From: Sporohalobacter salinus
GTDB lineage: Bacteria; Bacillota; Halanaerobiia; Halobacteroidales; Acetohalobiaceae
Direction of reading: 5' to 3'
Assembly: GCF_016908635.1 (NCBI RefSeq)
Contig: NZ_JAFBEG010000005.1
Location: 1-64,000 of the forward strand
Length of the DNA: 64,000 nucleotides
The notes beneath the pieces were generated by a model. The model was not told where the DNA came from. It searched no databases and saw only the letters and a program-made list of their open reading frames with translations. This document shows positions 8,709 to 17,560 of the stretch, in pieces. Positions within the stretch are counted from its first letter, which is position 1. Every line of letters begins with the position of its first letter. The translations under genes were made by a program, and so were the position numbers.

Positions 8709-9903
8709 AACTATCACTATCTTTCTAATCCTAGCTTTAGTAATTACCTTAAGCGGCTGCTGGAGCAACCGTGAATTTGATACTTTAGCCCTAGTTAAAG
8801 GTGTCGGCATCGATATGGCCCAAAAAAAAGACCGAATCAAATTCACTGTTCAGTTAACTACTCCTCAACAAGATAGTGGAGGTGGTCAATCCAGTGGAAA
8901 TAGCGGAAAAAAAGGGCAAGCACAGTCCGTCTGGACTACATCCACTACCGGCTACTCAATATTTGAAGCTAATCGTAACTTAGTTAAAACATTAGGCCGC
9001 AAACCATTCTATCCTCATTCTGAAATTTATATTATCGGCGAAAAATTAGCTCGCCAAGGAATTAAACCTTATATAGATTTCTTTAATCGCGATCCAGAAA
9101 TCCGCCGCCAAACTTATATAATAATTGCTAAAGGAGAAGCTGAAAACATCTTAAAAGCACCACATGAAGTCGAATCAATCCCCGCTGCAGCTATCAAACA
9201 AATTATTGCTGGCCAAAACATCACCGGAACTATCCACCCAGTCGATTTGAGAAAATTTACCATTTCTCTACTTAGTGATACGATGGCTCCAGTTACAGCT
9301 GCTATAGAATTAAAAAAAGCTTCCCCACAAACGAAAGATAAAAGTGATAAGAAGAATTTAATCTATGTTAGCGGTGCAGCTATGTTTAAGGAAGATAAGC
9401 TAGTTGCCTGGCTAACTAGAAAAGAAACCCGAGGACTAAACTGGATAAAAAAGCCCTCTGAAATTGCTGGACCTATCTTAATTAAAACGCCAAATGAAAA
9501 TAAAAAAATCACTATCGAAGTAACTGAAGCTACCTCTAATATAGAACCACAACTTAAAAATGGAAAATTCAAGATGAAGGTAGAAATTAATGCCAAAGGC
9601 AACATTACCGAAGCTACAGTTCGCAGATATAATATTACTAAATCATATAATCTCCCCCACTTAAATAACCGCTTTGCTCAGGTAATTAGAAATGAAATTA
9701 TTAATGCCTTAAAGAAAAGCCAGCAATATCAGGCCGATATTTTCGGTTTTGGAGAAAAAATCTATAATAAGTATCCAGATGAATTTGAAAAAATAAAGGA
9801 TAATTGGAATCAAACCTATGCTAATTTACCAGTTAAAATTATAGTTAAAGCTAATATTAGACGAATGGGGCTAATTAAAAAAAGTATTGCAACTTATAAA
9901 TAG
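8695..9903 (+). CDS. Spore germination lipoprotein, GerC family (receptor C subunit)
   Basis: This is the lipoprotein subunit of the germinant receptor (402 aa). The signal peptide ends in lipobox LSGC (C22), followed by WSNREFDTLALVKGVGID, a family hallmark. The long extracytoplasmic domain contains the expected LGRKPFYPHSEIYIIGEKLA stretch. The start overlaps gerB; AGGGGGA stands just before the ATG. It closes the operon, so the locus has the complete A-B-C order. Confidence 0.93.
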   Translation: MKPAKTITIFLILALVITLSGCWSNREFDTLALVKGVGIDMAQKKDRIKFTVQLTTPQQDSGGGQSSGNSGKKGQAQSVWTTSTTGYSIFEANRNLVKTLGRKPFYPHSEIYIIGEKLARQGIKPYIDFFNRDPEIRRQTYIIIAKGEAENILKAPHEVESIPAAAIKQIIAGQNITGTIHPVDLRKFTISLLSDTMAPVTAAIELKKASPQTKDKSDKKNLIYVSGAAMFKEDKLVAWLTRKETRGLNWIKKPSEIAGPILIKTPNENKKITIEVTEATSNIEPQLKNGKFKMKVEINAKGNITEATVRRYNITKSYNLPHLNNRFAQVIRNEIINALKKSQQYQADIFGFGEKIYNKYPDEFEKIKDNWNQTYANLPVKIIVKANIRRMGLIKKSIATYK

Positions 9904-9923
9904 TGGATTAACTAAATAAGAAC

Positions 9924-9943
9924 GCAGACCAATATCAATCTGC
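9924..9943. terminator. Weak hairpin between convergent gerC and argD
   Basis: GCAGA and TCTGC form a short stem around a ten-base loop in the 50-base gap between the two convergent genes. On the minus strand GTTCTTATTT follows. It is a weak candidate terminator for argD. Confidence 0.3.
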
Positions 9944-9953
9944 CCAATTAATC

Positions 9954-11147
9954 CTAATTCTTTTCAGCAATTATTTCCTCTAAAATTCCAACAGCCTGAT
10001 CAATATCATTCTCTTGGACAATCAGCGGCGGTACAAAACGCAGTGTCGTATCACTAACAGCATTAATCAATAAACCTTTCTCGAAAGCTGTATTAACTAT
10101 TTCATTTGCATCAATATTAACTTCAAGTCCAATTATCAATCCTTTACCACGGACACTGTCTACTATATCATACTTTTCAACTAAATCCTGCAGCCTAGTC
10201 TGAAAATAATTTCCTATCCGAGCTGCATGTTCAACTAAGTTCTCATCTAAGATAGTGCTAAGTGTTGAATAAGCAGCAGCACAAGCTAGAGGATTTCCGC
10301 CGAAAGTAGAACCGTGATCCCCAGGCTTAAATGCATTAGCTACTTCTTCTTTAGCCAAAAAAGCACTGACCGGTACACCATTGCCTAAAGCCTTAGCTAA
10401 ACTAAAAATATCCGGTTCAATACCATAATGTTCATAACCAAAGAGCTTACCCGTACGTCCTAAGCCTGTCTGAATTTCATCTAAAATAAGCAAGATGCCT
10501 TCCTTATCACATAACTGTCTAACTCCCTGTAAGTACTTTTGAGTAGCTACATTAATACCGCCTTCGCCCTGAATCGGCTCAACCATAATAGCAGCAGTCT
10601 GGTCAGAAACCGCTTCTTTTAACGCTTCTAGATCATTATAAGGTACAGCTTTAAAACCTTCTGGCAATGGTATAAATGACTTTTGATACTTCTCCTGACC
10701 AGTGGCTGCTATTGTTGCCAAAGTCCTACCGTGAAAAGATTTAGTAGTTGTAATCACTTCATAACGATCCTTATTTTGAACTTTAAAGTATTTACGTGCT
10801 AACTTAATTGCTCCTTCATTGGCTTCTGCTCCGCTATTACCGTAAAAAACTTTATCGCCGACCGAATTTTCAACTAATAATTTATTTAATTTAGCCTGCG
10901 GTTCAATATAATAAATATTACTACAGTGAATTACTTTATCTACTTGCTCCTTAATTGCTTCATTAACCTTAGGATGGCTGTGGCCTAAAGCATTAACGGC
11001 AATTCCCGCTAAAAAATCAAGATACTCATTACCTTCCTTATCATAAATTTTAATTCCTTCTCCCTTATCGACTACAATCGGTACTCTGCCACTAAAGACA
11101 TCCATAAAATAATCTTTATTAGACTGAATAATCTCCTCTTTTAGCAT
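9954..11147 (-). CDS. argD: Acetylornithine aminotransferase
   Basis: This PLP enzyme converts N-acetylglutamate semialdehyde to N-acetylornithine in arginine synthesis, and may also serve diaminopimelate synthesis. It is a class-III aminotransferase of 397 aa from the chosen start. YGNSGAEANEGAIKLARK binds the PLP phosphate, LDEIQTGLGRTG carries the ring-binding Asp, and the Schiff-base lysine is in SLAKALGNG (about K252). The ATG at 11147 is 8 bases after GAGGAG; a GTG nine bases upstream abuts the ribosome binding site and is less likely. It is last in argC-argJ-argB-argD. Confidence 0.93.
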   Translation of the reverse strand: MLKEEIIQSNKDYFMDVFSGRVPIVVDKGEGIKIYDKEGNEYLDFLAGIAVNALGHSHPKVNEAIKEQVDKVIHCSNIYYIEPQAKLNKLLVENSVGDKVFYGNSGAEANEGAIKLARKYFKVQNKDRYEVITTTKSFHGRTLATIAATGQEKYQKSFIPLPEGFKAVPYNDLEALKEAVSDQTAAIMVEPIQGEGGINVATQKYLQGVRQLCDKEGILLILDEIQTGLGRTGKLFGYEHYGIEPDIFSLAKALGNGVPVSAFLAKEEVANAFKPGDHGSTFGGNPLACAAAYSTLSTILDENLVEHAARIGNYFQTRLQDLVEKYDIVDSVRGKGLIIGLEVNIDANEIVNTAFEKGLLINAVSDTTLRFVPPLIVQENDIDQAVGILEEIIAEKN

Positions 11148-11161
11148 CCTACTCACTCCTC

Positions 11162-12025
11162 TTAATTAGTTATCATCGTCCCAATCCCTCTATCAGTAAA
11201 AATCTCCAGAAGTAGGGAATGAGATATCCTACCATCCAAAATATGTGTTCTCCTCACTCCTCCTTGCAATGCATTAATACAAGAATTTACTTTAGGAATC
11301 ATTCCACCGGCTATCTTTCCTGCTTCCATCATATCCTCTGCTTCATCTATTGTTAGCGAAGAAAGCAGAGTATCTTTATTATCTTTTTCTCCTAAGATTC
11401 CTTCTACATTTGTCAACAGAATTAATTTATCAGCACTTAAAGCTGAGGCGATCTGTCCGGCAACTAAATCAGCATTAATATTATAACTTTCCCCTTGAGG
11501 ACCAACACCAATTGGTGATACAATCGGTAAAAAACCACTATCTATTAGATTATCTAATACTTCGGGATTAATTTCTTTTACCTGCCCTACATAACCTAAA
11601 TCTATATCATCATCTACTTGATAATCTTCTGCTTGAATTAAATTTCCATCCTTACCAGAAATACCAATAGATTTACTACCAAAACGGTTAGCCAATGAAA
11701 CAATCTCTTTATTCACTCGACCTACTAAAACCATCTCTACAACTTCCATAATCTCTTTAGTAGTAATTCTAAGCCCTTCATAAAATTCACTCTCAATATC
11801 AAATCTATCTAAAGTCTTATTAATCACCGGGCCACCACCGTGAACAACTACTGGATTAACTCCTACATACTTAAGTAGTGTAATATCCTCCATTACTGAT
11901 TCTTTAATCTCATCATTGACCATAGCACTACCACCGTACTTAATTACTACTGTCTTATTATGAAATTTACGCATATAAGGTAGCGCTTCAACTAGTATAT
12001 CTGCTTTTTTAATTAAAGTATCCAC
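11162..12025 (-). CDS. argB: Acetylglutamate kinase
   Basis: ArgB phosphorylates N-acetylglutamate. It is 287 aa and belongs to the amino-acid kinase family, with VIKYGGSAM near residue 27 and VVHGGGP near residue 60 binding ATP and substrate. The N-terminal helix before the kinase core is the part that in arginine-sensitive homologues takes part in feedback inhibition. The start is GTG, seven bases after GGAG. It lies 35 bases after argJ in the arg operon. Confidence 0.94.
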   Translation of the reverse strand: MDTLIKKADILVEALPYMRKFHNKTVVIKYGGSAMVNDEIKESVMEDITLLKYVGVNPVVVHGGGPVINKTLDRFDIESEFYEGLRITTKEIMEVVEMVLVGRVNKEIVSLANRFGSKSIGISGKDGNLIQAEDYQVDDDIDLGYVGQVKEINPEVLDNLIDSGFLPIVSPIGVGPQGESYNINADLVAGQIASALSADKLILLTNVEGILGEKDNKDTLLSSLTIDEAEDMMEAGKIAGGMIPKVNSCINALQGGVRRTHILDGRISHSLLLEIFTDRGIGTMITN

Positions 12026-12060
12026 TCTATCACTCCACTTCTCGACTATAAATTATCTTT

Positions 12061-13287
12061 TTAAGTATGGTACTCTCCATTAATCTTAACATATTCATGA
12101 GAAAGGTCGCAGGTCCAAACCTTCGCCTGTCCTGAACCTAAATGAAGATTAAGTCTAATCTTAATCTCATCACGAGCTAATAAATTGCGTAGCTTCTCAG
12201 CATCAGTTAGCTCCTGTTTACCATTTACCAACAACTTATGATCATTAATTTCTAAATCTAATCGATCCAGTTCTACTTGTCCTCCAGAATAACCTGCAGC
12301 AGCTACTATTCTTCCCCAATTAGGATCTTCACCAAATAATGCTGTTTTAACTAATTGAGAATTGGCTATTGCTCTAGAAATTAAATTAGCATCATTTAAA
12401 GTCAAAGCATTTACTACTTCTATTTCCACAAATTTAGTTGCACCTTCACCATCTTTAACTATCTGTTGAGCTAGATATTTAGTTACTTCCTTTAATACAG
12501 CCACGAATTTATAATAATTATCTCCTTTATGATTAATAGGTTTGTTCTCTGCTTGACTATTAGTCATAATAGCTACTGTATCATTTGTACTCTGATCACC
12601 GTCTACAGTAATCCGATTGAAAAATTCATCAACAGCTTCTGTTAAAGCTTCCTGTAATAATTGTTGTGAAATATTCAGATCTGTCGTTAAAAAGCCTAAC
12701 ATTGTTGCCATATTAGGTTCAATCATCCCCGAACCTTTTGCCATGCCGCCTAAAATAACTTCTTGACCATCTATTTCAAAAGAGACTGCCATTTCTTTTG
12801 GATAAGTATCTGTAGTCATAATTGCTCGGCAGGCCTTCTTTCCTCCAGCAGGATGAAGTTGATCTACAATTAATTCAAGTCCAGAAGTTATAGGCTCCAT
12901 CGGCAGTTGTCGACCAATTATTCCAGTTGACGCCGGAAATATTAAATCAGCGTCAATCCCCAGCTCTTCTCCTAGTAATTCATTTATTTTATTAGCATTC
13001 TCAAGTCCTTCTTCTCCAGTACAAGCATTAGCATTACCGCTATTAATAATAAAAGCCTGTGCCTTACCATTCTCTTTTAGCTGCTGTCCAATTAAAACAG
13101 GTGCTGCCTTAACCTGATTTTGAGTAAAGACTGCTGCTAACTTAGCTTCTGTGTCACTATATATTAACGCTAAATCCTTCTCATACTCTTTTATGCCGCA
13201 ATTAAGTCCCGCTCCAAAAAAACCAGGTGTATTAGTAATTCCACCTGATAAATTCTTGAATTTTACTTCTGTTTGATTAGTTGTCAT
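12061..13287 (-). CDS. argJ: Glutamate N-acetyltransferase / amino-acid acetyltransferase (ArgJ)
   Basis: ArgJ recycles the acetyl group from acetylornithine to glutamate, the cyclic form of the pathway. Many homologues also make acetylglutamate from acetyl-CoA. It is 408 aa from the ATG at 13287, which follows AAGGAGG at 7 bases; longer versions lack a ribosome binding site. The proenzyme cleaves itself before the threonine in EPNMATMLGF (T195), and that threonine is then the nucleophile. The presence of argJ explains the absence of argE, and no argA is seen. Whether it is mono- or bifunctional cannot be decided from sequence. Confidence 0.94.
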   Translation of the reverse strand: MTTNQTEVKFKNLSGGITNTPGFFGAGLNCGIKEYEKDLALIYSDTEAKLAAVFTQNQVKAAPVLIGQQLKENGKAQAFIINSGNANACTGEEGLENANKINELLGEELGIDADLIFPASTGIIGRQLPMEPITSGLELIVDQLHPAGGKKACRAIMTTDTYPKEMAVSFEIDGQEVILGGMAKGSGMIEPNMATMLGFLTTDLNISQQLLQEALTEAVDEFFNRITVDGDQSTNDTVAIMTNSQAENKPINHKGDNYYKFVAVLKEVTKYLAQQIVKDGEGATKFVEIEVVNALTLNDANLISRAIANSQLVKTALFGEDPNWGRIVAAAGYSGGQVELDRLDLEINDHKLLVNGKQELTDAEKLRNLLARDEIKIRLNLHLGSGQAKVWTCDLSHEYVKINGEYHT

Positions 13288-13324
13288 ATCATTCCCTCCT
13301 TTATTTATAACTACATTCACTAGA

Positions 13325-14365
13325 CTATGGAATTATTCCTGCAAAATCTAAACCTTCTTTTTCTTCCAAATTAAAAATTAAATTTAAATTCTGAATAGCT
13401 TGGCCACTAGCTCCTTTGACTAAATTATCTATAACAGAGACAATAATTAAACGATCTGTTCTCTTATCTACCTTAAATCCTAGATCACAATAATTAGAAC
13501 CTGTGACTTCTTTTACTTCAGGCATCTCTTCTTTTTGTCTAACACGAACAAAAGGAGCTTGACTATAAAACTTCTGGTATAATTCTATTAATTCACTACT
13601 GCCAATATCTTGAATCAAATCCACATAAATAGTACTCATAATCCCCCGCTTTATAGGAACTAAGTGAGGAGTAAAAGAAAGCATCACTTCCTCAGAAGCT
13701 AAATTCATTAAATTCTGCTCTATTTCTGAGGTATGGCGATGCTCTGCCACTTTATAAGCTTTAAAACTTTCAGCCACTTCTGAAAAGTGAGTTACCCGAC
13801 TGGGCTTTCTGCCTGCACCTGTCATCCCGGACTTAGCATCAATAATAATGCTTCGACTATCAATAATCTCTTTTTTTACTACTGGAGCCAAAGCCAAAGT
13901 AGCAGAAGTAGGATAACAGCCAGGATTAGCTATAAAATTACTTACTTTAATCTTAGCTTTATATAATTCTGGAAGTCCATAGACTGCTTTATTAATCAAA
14001 TCAGGACTCTCATGTTTCTCTTGATACCAATCTTCATACCTCTGTTGGCTATTGTAACGATAATCCCCACTCAAATCTATTACTTTTACATTCTCTTTAA
14101 GTAACTTGGGTACTACAGACATAGAAACACCGTGCGGTAGAGCTGTAAATACTACATCTACTTTTTTAGACTGTCTCTTTATATCTAGTTCCTCACATTT
14201 TAGATCAACACTCCCGGTTAAAGCAGGATATATTTCAGAAATATTACGACCAATAAAACTTCTTGAGGTAACAAACTCTATCTCAACCTTTGAATGATTA
14301 GCTAATAACCGTACTAATTCTGCTCCAGCATAACCCGTTGCTCCTATAACTCCTACTTTAATCAC
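13325..14365 (-). CDS. argC: N-acetyl-gamma-glutamyl-phosphate reductase
   Basis: ArgC is an NADPH-dependent reductase that forms N-acetylglutamate semialdehyde. It is 346 aa from GTG 14365, where the protein begins IKVGVIGATGYAG as in the family and AGAGAGG is at a workable distance; GTG 14374 is an alternative. The catalytic cysteine is in IANPGCYPTS (C150). It is the first gene of the arg operon and is preceded by an ARG-box promoter. Confidence 0.94.
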   Translation of the reverse strand: MIKVGVIGATGYAGAELVRLLANHSKVEIEFVTSRSFIGRNISEIYPALTGSVDLKCEELDIKRQSKKVDVVFTALPHGVSMSVVPKLLKENVKVIDLSGDYRYNSQQRYEDWYQEKHESPDLINKAVYGLPELYKAKIKVSNFIANPGCYPTSATLALAPVVKKEIIDSRSIIIDAKSGMTGAGRKPSRVTHFSEVAESFKAYKVAEHRHTSEIEQNLMNLASEEVMLSFTPHLVPIKRGIMSTIYVDLIQDIGSSELIELYQKFYSQAPFVRVRQKEEMPEVKEVTGSNYCDLGFKVDKRTDRLIIVSVIDNLVKGASGQAIQNLNLIFNLEEKEGLDFAGIIP

Positions 14366-14431
14366 TACTACCACCTCTCTTTCAATACTAACTTTTTAAT
14401 TAATTAATTTTAAAATATAATGTTGGTTATA

Positions 14432-14461
14432 ATTATACATAAAAACGAATAAAAATGCAAA
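14432..14461 (-). promoter_or_regulatory. argCJBD promoter with ARG box
   Basis: On the minus strand TTGCAT (14460-14455), a 17-base spacer and TATAAT (14437-14432) form a good sigma-A promoter about 65 bases before argC. The + strand sequence AACGAATAAAAATGCAAA (14444-14461) fits the ArgR/AhrC operator and covers the -35 and most of the spacer. Arginine-dependent repression by ArgR is the expected behaviour. Confidence 0.75.
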
Positions 14462-14471
14462 TATCTTAATT

Positions 14472-14504
14472 AAAAAAGAGCCTCCCGATAATTCGGAAGA
14501 CTCT
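14472..14504 (-). terminator. Terminator of the cold-shock gene
   Basis: On the minus strand an 11-bp stem with two G-U pairs (AGAGTCTTCCG with CGGGAGGCTCT) and a six-base loop is followed by TTTTTT. It sits just upstream of the arg promoter. Confidence 0.8.
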
Positions 14505-14541
14505 AGTCAGAAGAATTTATATTATTCTACATAATAGGCAA

Positions 14542-14742
14542 TTATATTTTAGTTACTTCTTCAGCTTGAGGACCTTTCTCGCCCTCTACTACTTTAAATT
14601 GCACTTCTTGCCCTTCTTCTAATGTCTTGAATCCTTCTTCTTCAATTGCTGAAAAGTGTACAAAAACATCATCTTCCCCTGGTACTTCAATAAATCCATA
14701 ACCCTTTTTCCCATCAAACCACTTTACTGTTCCTGTTTTCAT
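14542..14742 (-). CDS. Cold-shock protein, CspA family
   Basis: This is a single cold-shock (OB-fold) domain of 66 aa that binds single-stranded RNA or DNA and acts as an RNA chaperone. RNP-1 KGYGFIEV (near residues 14-21) and RNP-2 VFVHFS (near residues 27-32) are intact. It has a strong consensus promoter and a terminator, so it is monocistronic. AGGAGG stands before the ATG. Confidence 0.95.
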   Translation of the reverse strand: MKTGTVKWFDGKKGYGFIEVPGEDDVFVHFSAIEEEGFKTLEEGQEVQFKVVEGEKGPQAEEVTKI

Positions 14743-14797
14743 AATTACTAATTCCTCCTATTTTACTTACAATTAAATAAGTTTGTTTGGTTTACTT

Positions 14798-14826
14798 ATT
14801 ATACCATGTTATCATCAGTCTGTCAA
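14798..14826 (-). promoter_or_regulatory. Consensus promoter of the cold-shock gene
   Basis: On the minus strand there is TTGACA (14826-14821), a 17-base spacer and TATAAT (14803-14798), with TG two bases before the -10. The predicted 5' leader is about 50 bases. Confidence 0.8.
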
Positions 14827-14845
14827 AGACATCCTCACATATAAA

Positions 14846-17524
14846 TCAAATTATCTGCTTAAATATTTCTACTACTAAAATAGGAATAATTGATAATCCC
14901 AATACTATTCCCCAATCATTAGCTCCTAAAGCTACAACCTCAAAAATTTGCTGTAAAAATGGAGTTATTAAAACAATAATTTGAAGCAGAACTGAAATTA
15001 ACACTCCTCCTACCAAATATCGATTACTAAGTAACCCTATTTCTAATAAAGACTTATTAGACCTTAAATTAAAAGCATGAGCTAATTGAGCCAAGGCCAA
15101 AACAGTAAAGGCCATAGTTCTAGCTTTAGCCAAATTACCATTCTGTAATCCTAACCAGTAACCTACTAAGGAGAGACTACCAATTAATACTCCCTGTCCT
15201 AAAATACTCCAGCCTTCTTTAGATGAAAGAACACCACTATTAGGATTTTGAGGCGCTCGATTCATAAGTCCTAATTCCGGATTTTCTAATCCTAATGCTA
15301 ATGCTGGTAAACTATCAGTAACAAGATTTACCCAAAGAATCTGAATAGGTATTAAGGGCCGTTTAAAACCAATCATCAATGCTACCAACAAGGTAAATAT
15401 TTCTCCCAAATTACATGAAAGCAAAAACTTAACTGCTTTCTTAATATTATCAAAGATAGCCCTTCCTTCTTTTATGGCAGTAACAATAGTAGCAAAATTA
15501 TCATCAGTCAATATTAGGTCAGAGCTTTCTTTGGCTACATCAGTCCCTTTATCTCCCATAGCTATGCCAATATCAGCTTTCTTTAAAGCAGGAGCATCAT
15601 TCACACCATCACCAGTCATAGCTACAATATGATTTCTCTGTTGTAAAGTATTAACTATCCTCATTTTATGTTTAGGTGTCACTCTAGCATACACTCCAAT
15701 CTGATTAACTCTTTGAGCAAATTCAGCATCAATCATGTTTTCTAATTCATTCCCAGATAAAACTAAATCTCTATCTTCAGTTAAATCAATTTCATCAGCA
15801 ATAGCTTTAGCAGTTGCCTTATGGTCACCCGTAATCATAATCGGTTTTACCCCTGCATCTTTACATTCAGCAACTGCTTCTTTTACCTCAGGACGCGGTG
15901 GATCAATTATAGAAACAAAACCGACAAAGACCAATTCCTTTTCAATCTCTGCTGAATCTACTTCTAATAAATCATTATCTAACTGCCTCCAAGCTAATGC
16001 TAATACTCTTCTGCCTTTGCTAGCTAACTTTTTATTTAATTCCAATAGTTCTTGACGTCTCTTATCAGAAAGTTCTTTAATCCCCTTTGAAGAATAAACT
16101 TTATCAGTCTTACCCAATAGAACATTAGGAGCCCCTTTAACTAAAGCCTCTAACTGATTATTGGTGTTATAAATAGTTGTCATTAATTTACGGTCAGAAT
16201 TAAATTCTATCTCGCGCTCTAACCGATGATTCTGTAATAATTCTTTTCGCTTTAGACCTCCTTTGAGTCCTAAAGTCAGGAGAGCCCCTTCCGTAGGATC
16301 GCCTAAAACCCGCCACTGGCCGTCCTCTGTTTTATTCAATTCAGCATGGTTACAGAGTATAGAAATCTTAAGCAAGAGTTCCAGCTCTTCATTATCTGCT
16401 GGCAGAATTTTATCCTTTTCCTGCTTAAACTCTCCCTGCGGCTGATAACCACTGCCGCTTACTTGAATTAGATCTTTATTCGGTAGATAAATCTCCTTAA
16501 CCACCATCTCATTCTGCGTTAATGTTCCTGTCTTGTCACTACAGATAGCAGTAGCTGAACCTAAAGTCTCAACTGCAGGCAACCTTCGAATAATAGCATT
16601 ATTTTCAATCATTCTCTGAACCCCTAAAGCTAATACAATAGTTACTACTGCCGGTAATCCTTCAGGAATTGCTGCTACCGCTAAAGTAATCCCAGTCATA
16701 AACATTTCAAATAACGATTCGCCACGCCAAACTCCTAATACCAAAATAAATGCACTAATAAATAATACTCCAATCCCTAATTTCTTACTCAATCTTTCCA
16801 ATCTCTTTTGCAGTGGAGTCTGTTCACTAGATACATTCTGAATCATAGTAGCTATTTTACCAAATTCAGTATCCATTCCAGTAGCTACAACAACAGCTTT
16901 AGCCCTACCAGAAATTACGGTTGTCCCTTTAAATAACATATTAGCCTGATCACTTAAAGCTAGATCCTCTTTTTCTATTCTCTGACCAGTATTTTTCTCT
17001 ACTGCTGTTGATTCACCAGTTAAAACAGCTTCCTGCACTTTCAGATTATCCGCTGAGATAATCCGAGCATCAGCACTAACAGCATCTCCTGTTTTTAATT
17101 CAATGACATCACCAGGCACTAATTCCTTTGAATCTATCTCTCGCCATTTTCCTTGGCGTAAAATTTGAGCTGTAGGTGTTTCCATTCTTCGTAAAGCCTG
17201 CAGCGATTCTTCAGCTTTATTCTCCTGAAAAACGCCTAAAACAGAATTTAGAATAACAATTACTGAAATCACTATTGTATCTTTTATTTCACCAACAATT
17301 CCAGAAATTACAGCTGCCAATAAGAGAATAATAACTAAAAAATTCTTGAATTGATCCAAAAACATATCATAAAGAGTCCGCTGATTCTTCTTTTGAATTA
17401 TATTTCTACCATACTTATCTAAACGTTTTCTTGCTATCTTAATAGTTAATCCTTCTTCTCGATTGGTCTCAAGCTCTTCAAGAACTTCACTTGCTTTTAG
17501 ATAATACCACTCTTTATCAGCCAT
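14846..17524 (-). CDS. Cation-transporting P-type ATPase, Ca2+ (PII) type
   Basis: This membrane pump (892 aa) probably exports Ca2+. It has an N-terminal cation-ATPase domain, TGES in the actuator domain (residues 169-172), the phosphorylated D330 in DKTGTLT, and the hinge GDGVNDAPALKKADIG. AAIPEGLPAVVT (TM4) and NLVTDSLPALALG (TM6) carry the side chains that bind Ca2+ in SERCA-type pumps. There are about ten membrane segments. It begins 36 bases after the SNF2 gene and may share its transcript. Na+-transporting relatives exist in this family, so the ion is inferred. Confidence 0.9.
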   Translation of the reverse strand: MADKEWYYLKASEVLEELETNREEGLTIKIARKRLDKYGRNIIQKKNQRTLYDMFLDQFKNFLVIILLLAAVISGIVGEIKDTIVISVIVILNSVLGVFQENKAEESLQALRRMETPTAQILRQGKWREIDSKELVPGDVIELKTGDAVSADARIISADNLKVQEAVLTGESTAVEKNTGQRIEKEDLALSDQANMLFKGTTVISGRAKAVVVATGMDTEFGKIATMIQNVSSEQTPLQKRLERLSKKLGIGVLFISAFILVLGVWRGESLFEMFMTGITLAVAAIPEGLPAVVTIVLALGVQRMIENNAIIRRLPAVETLGSATAICSDKTGTLTQNEMVVKEIYLPNKDLIQVSGSGYQPQGEFKQEKDKILPADNEELELLLKISILCNHAELNKTEDGQWRVLGDPTEGALLTLGLKGGLKRKELLQNHRLEREIEFNSDRKLMTTIYNTNNQLEALVKGAPNVLLGKTDKVYSSKGIKELSDKRRQELLELNKKLASKGRRVLALAWRQLDNDLLEVDSAEIEKELVFVGFVSIIDPPRPEVKEAVAECKDAGVKPIMITGDHKATAKAIADEIDLTEDRDLVLSGNELENMIDAEFAQRVNQIGVYARVTPKHKMRIVNTLQQRNHIVAMTGDGVNDAPALKKADIGIAMGDKGTDVAKESSDLILTDDNFATIVTAIKEGRAIFDNIKKAVKFLLSCNLGEIFTLLVALMIGFKRPLIPIQILWVNLVTDSLPALALGLENPELGLMNRAPQNPNSGVLSSKEGWSILGQGVLIGSLSLVGYWLGLQNGNLAKARTMAFTVLALAQLAHAFNLRSNKSLLEIGLLSNRYLVGGVLISVLLQIIVLITPFLQQIFEVVALGANDWGIVLGLSIIPILVVEIFKQII

Positions 17525-17560
17525 AGCTGATTCCTTTCCCTACTACGTATTTTAATGTTT

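Noticed and set aside
15735-16055. Open frame of 106 codons antisense to the Ca2+-ATPase gene
   Set aside because: Ser/Thr-rich product typical of the reverse complement of a coding region; the ATPase on the other strand is intact with all motifs.
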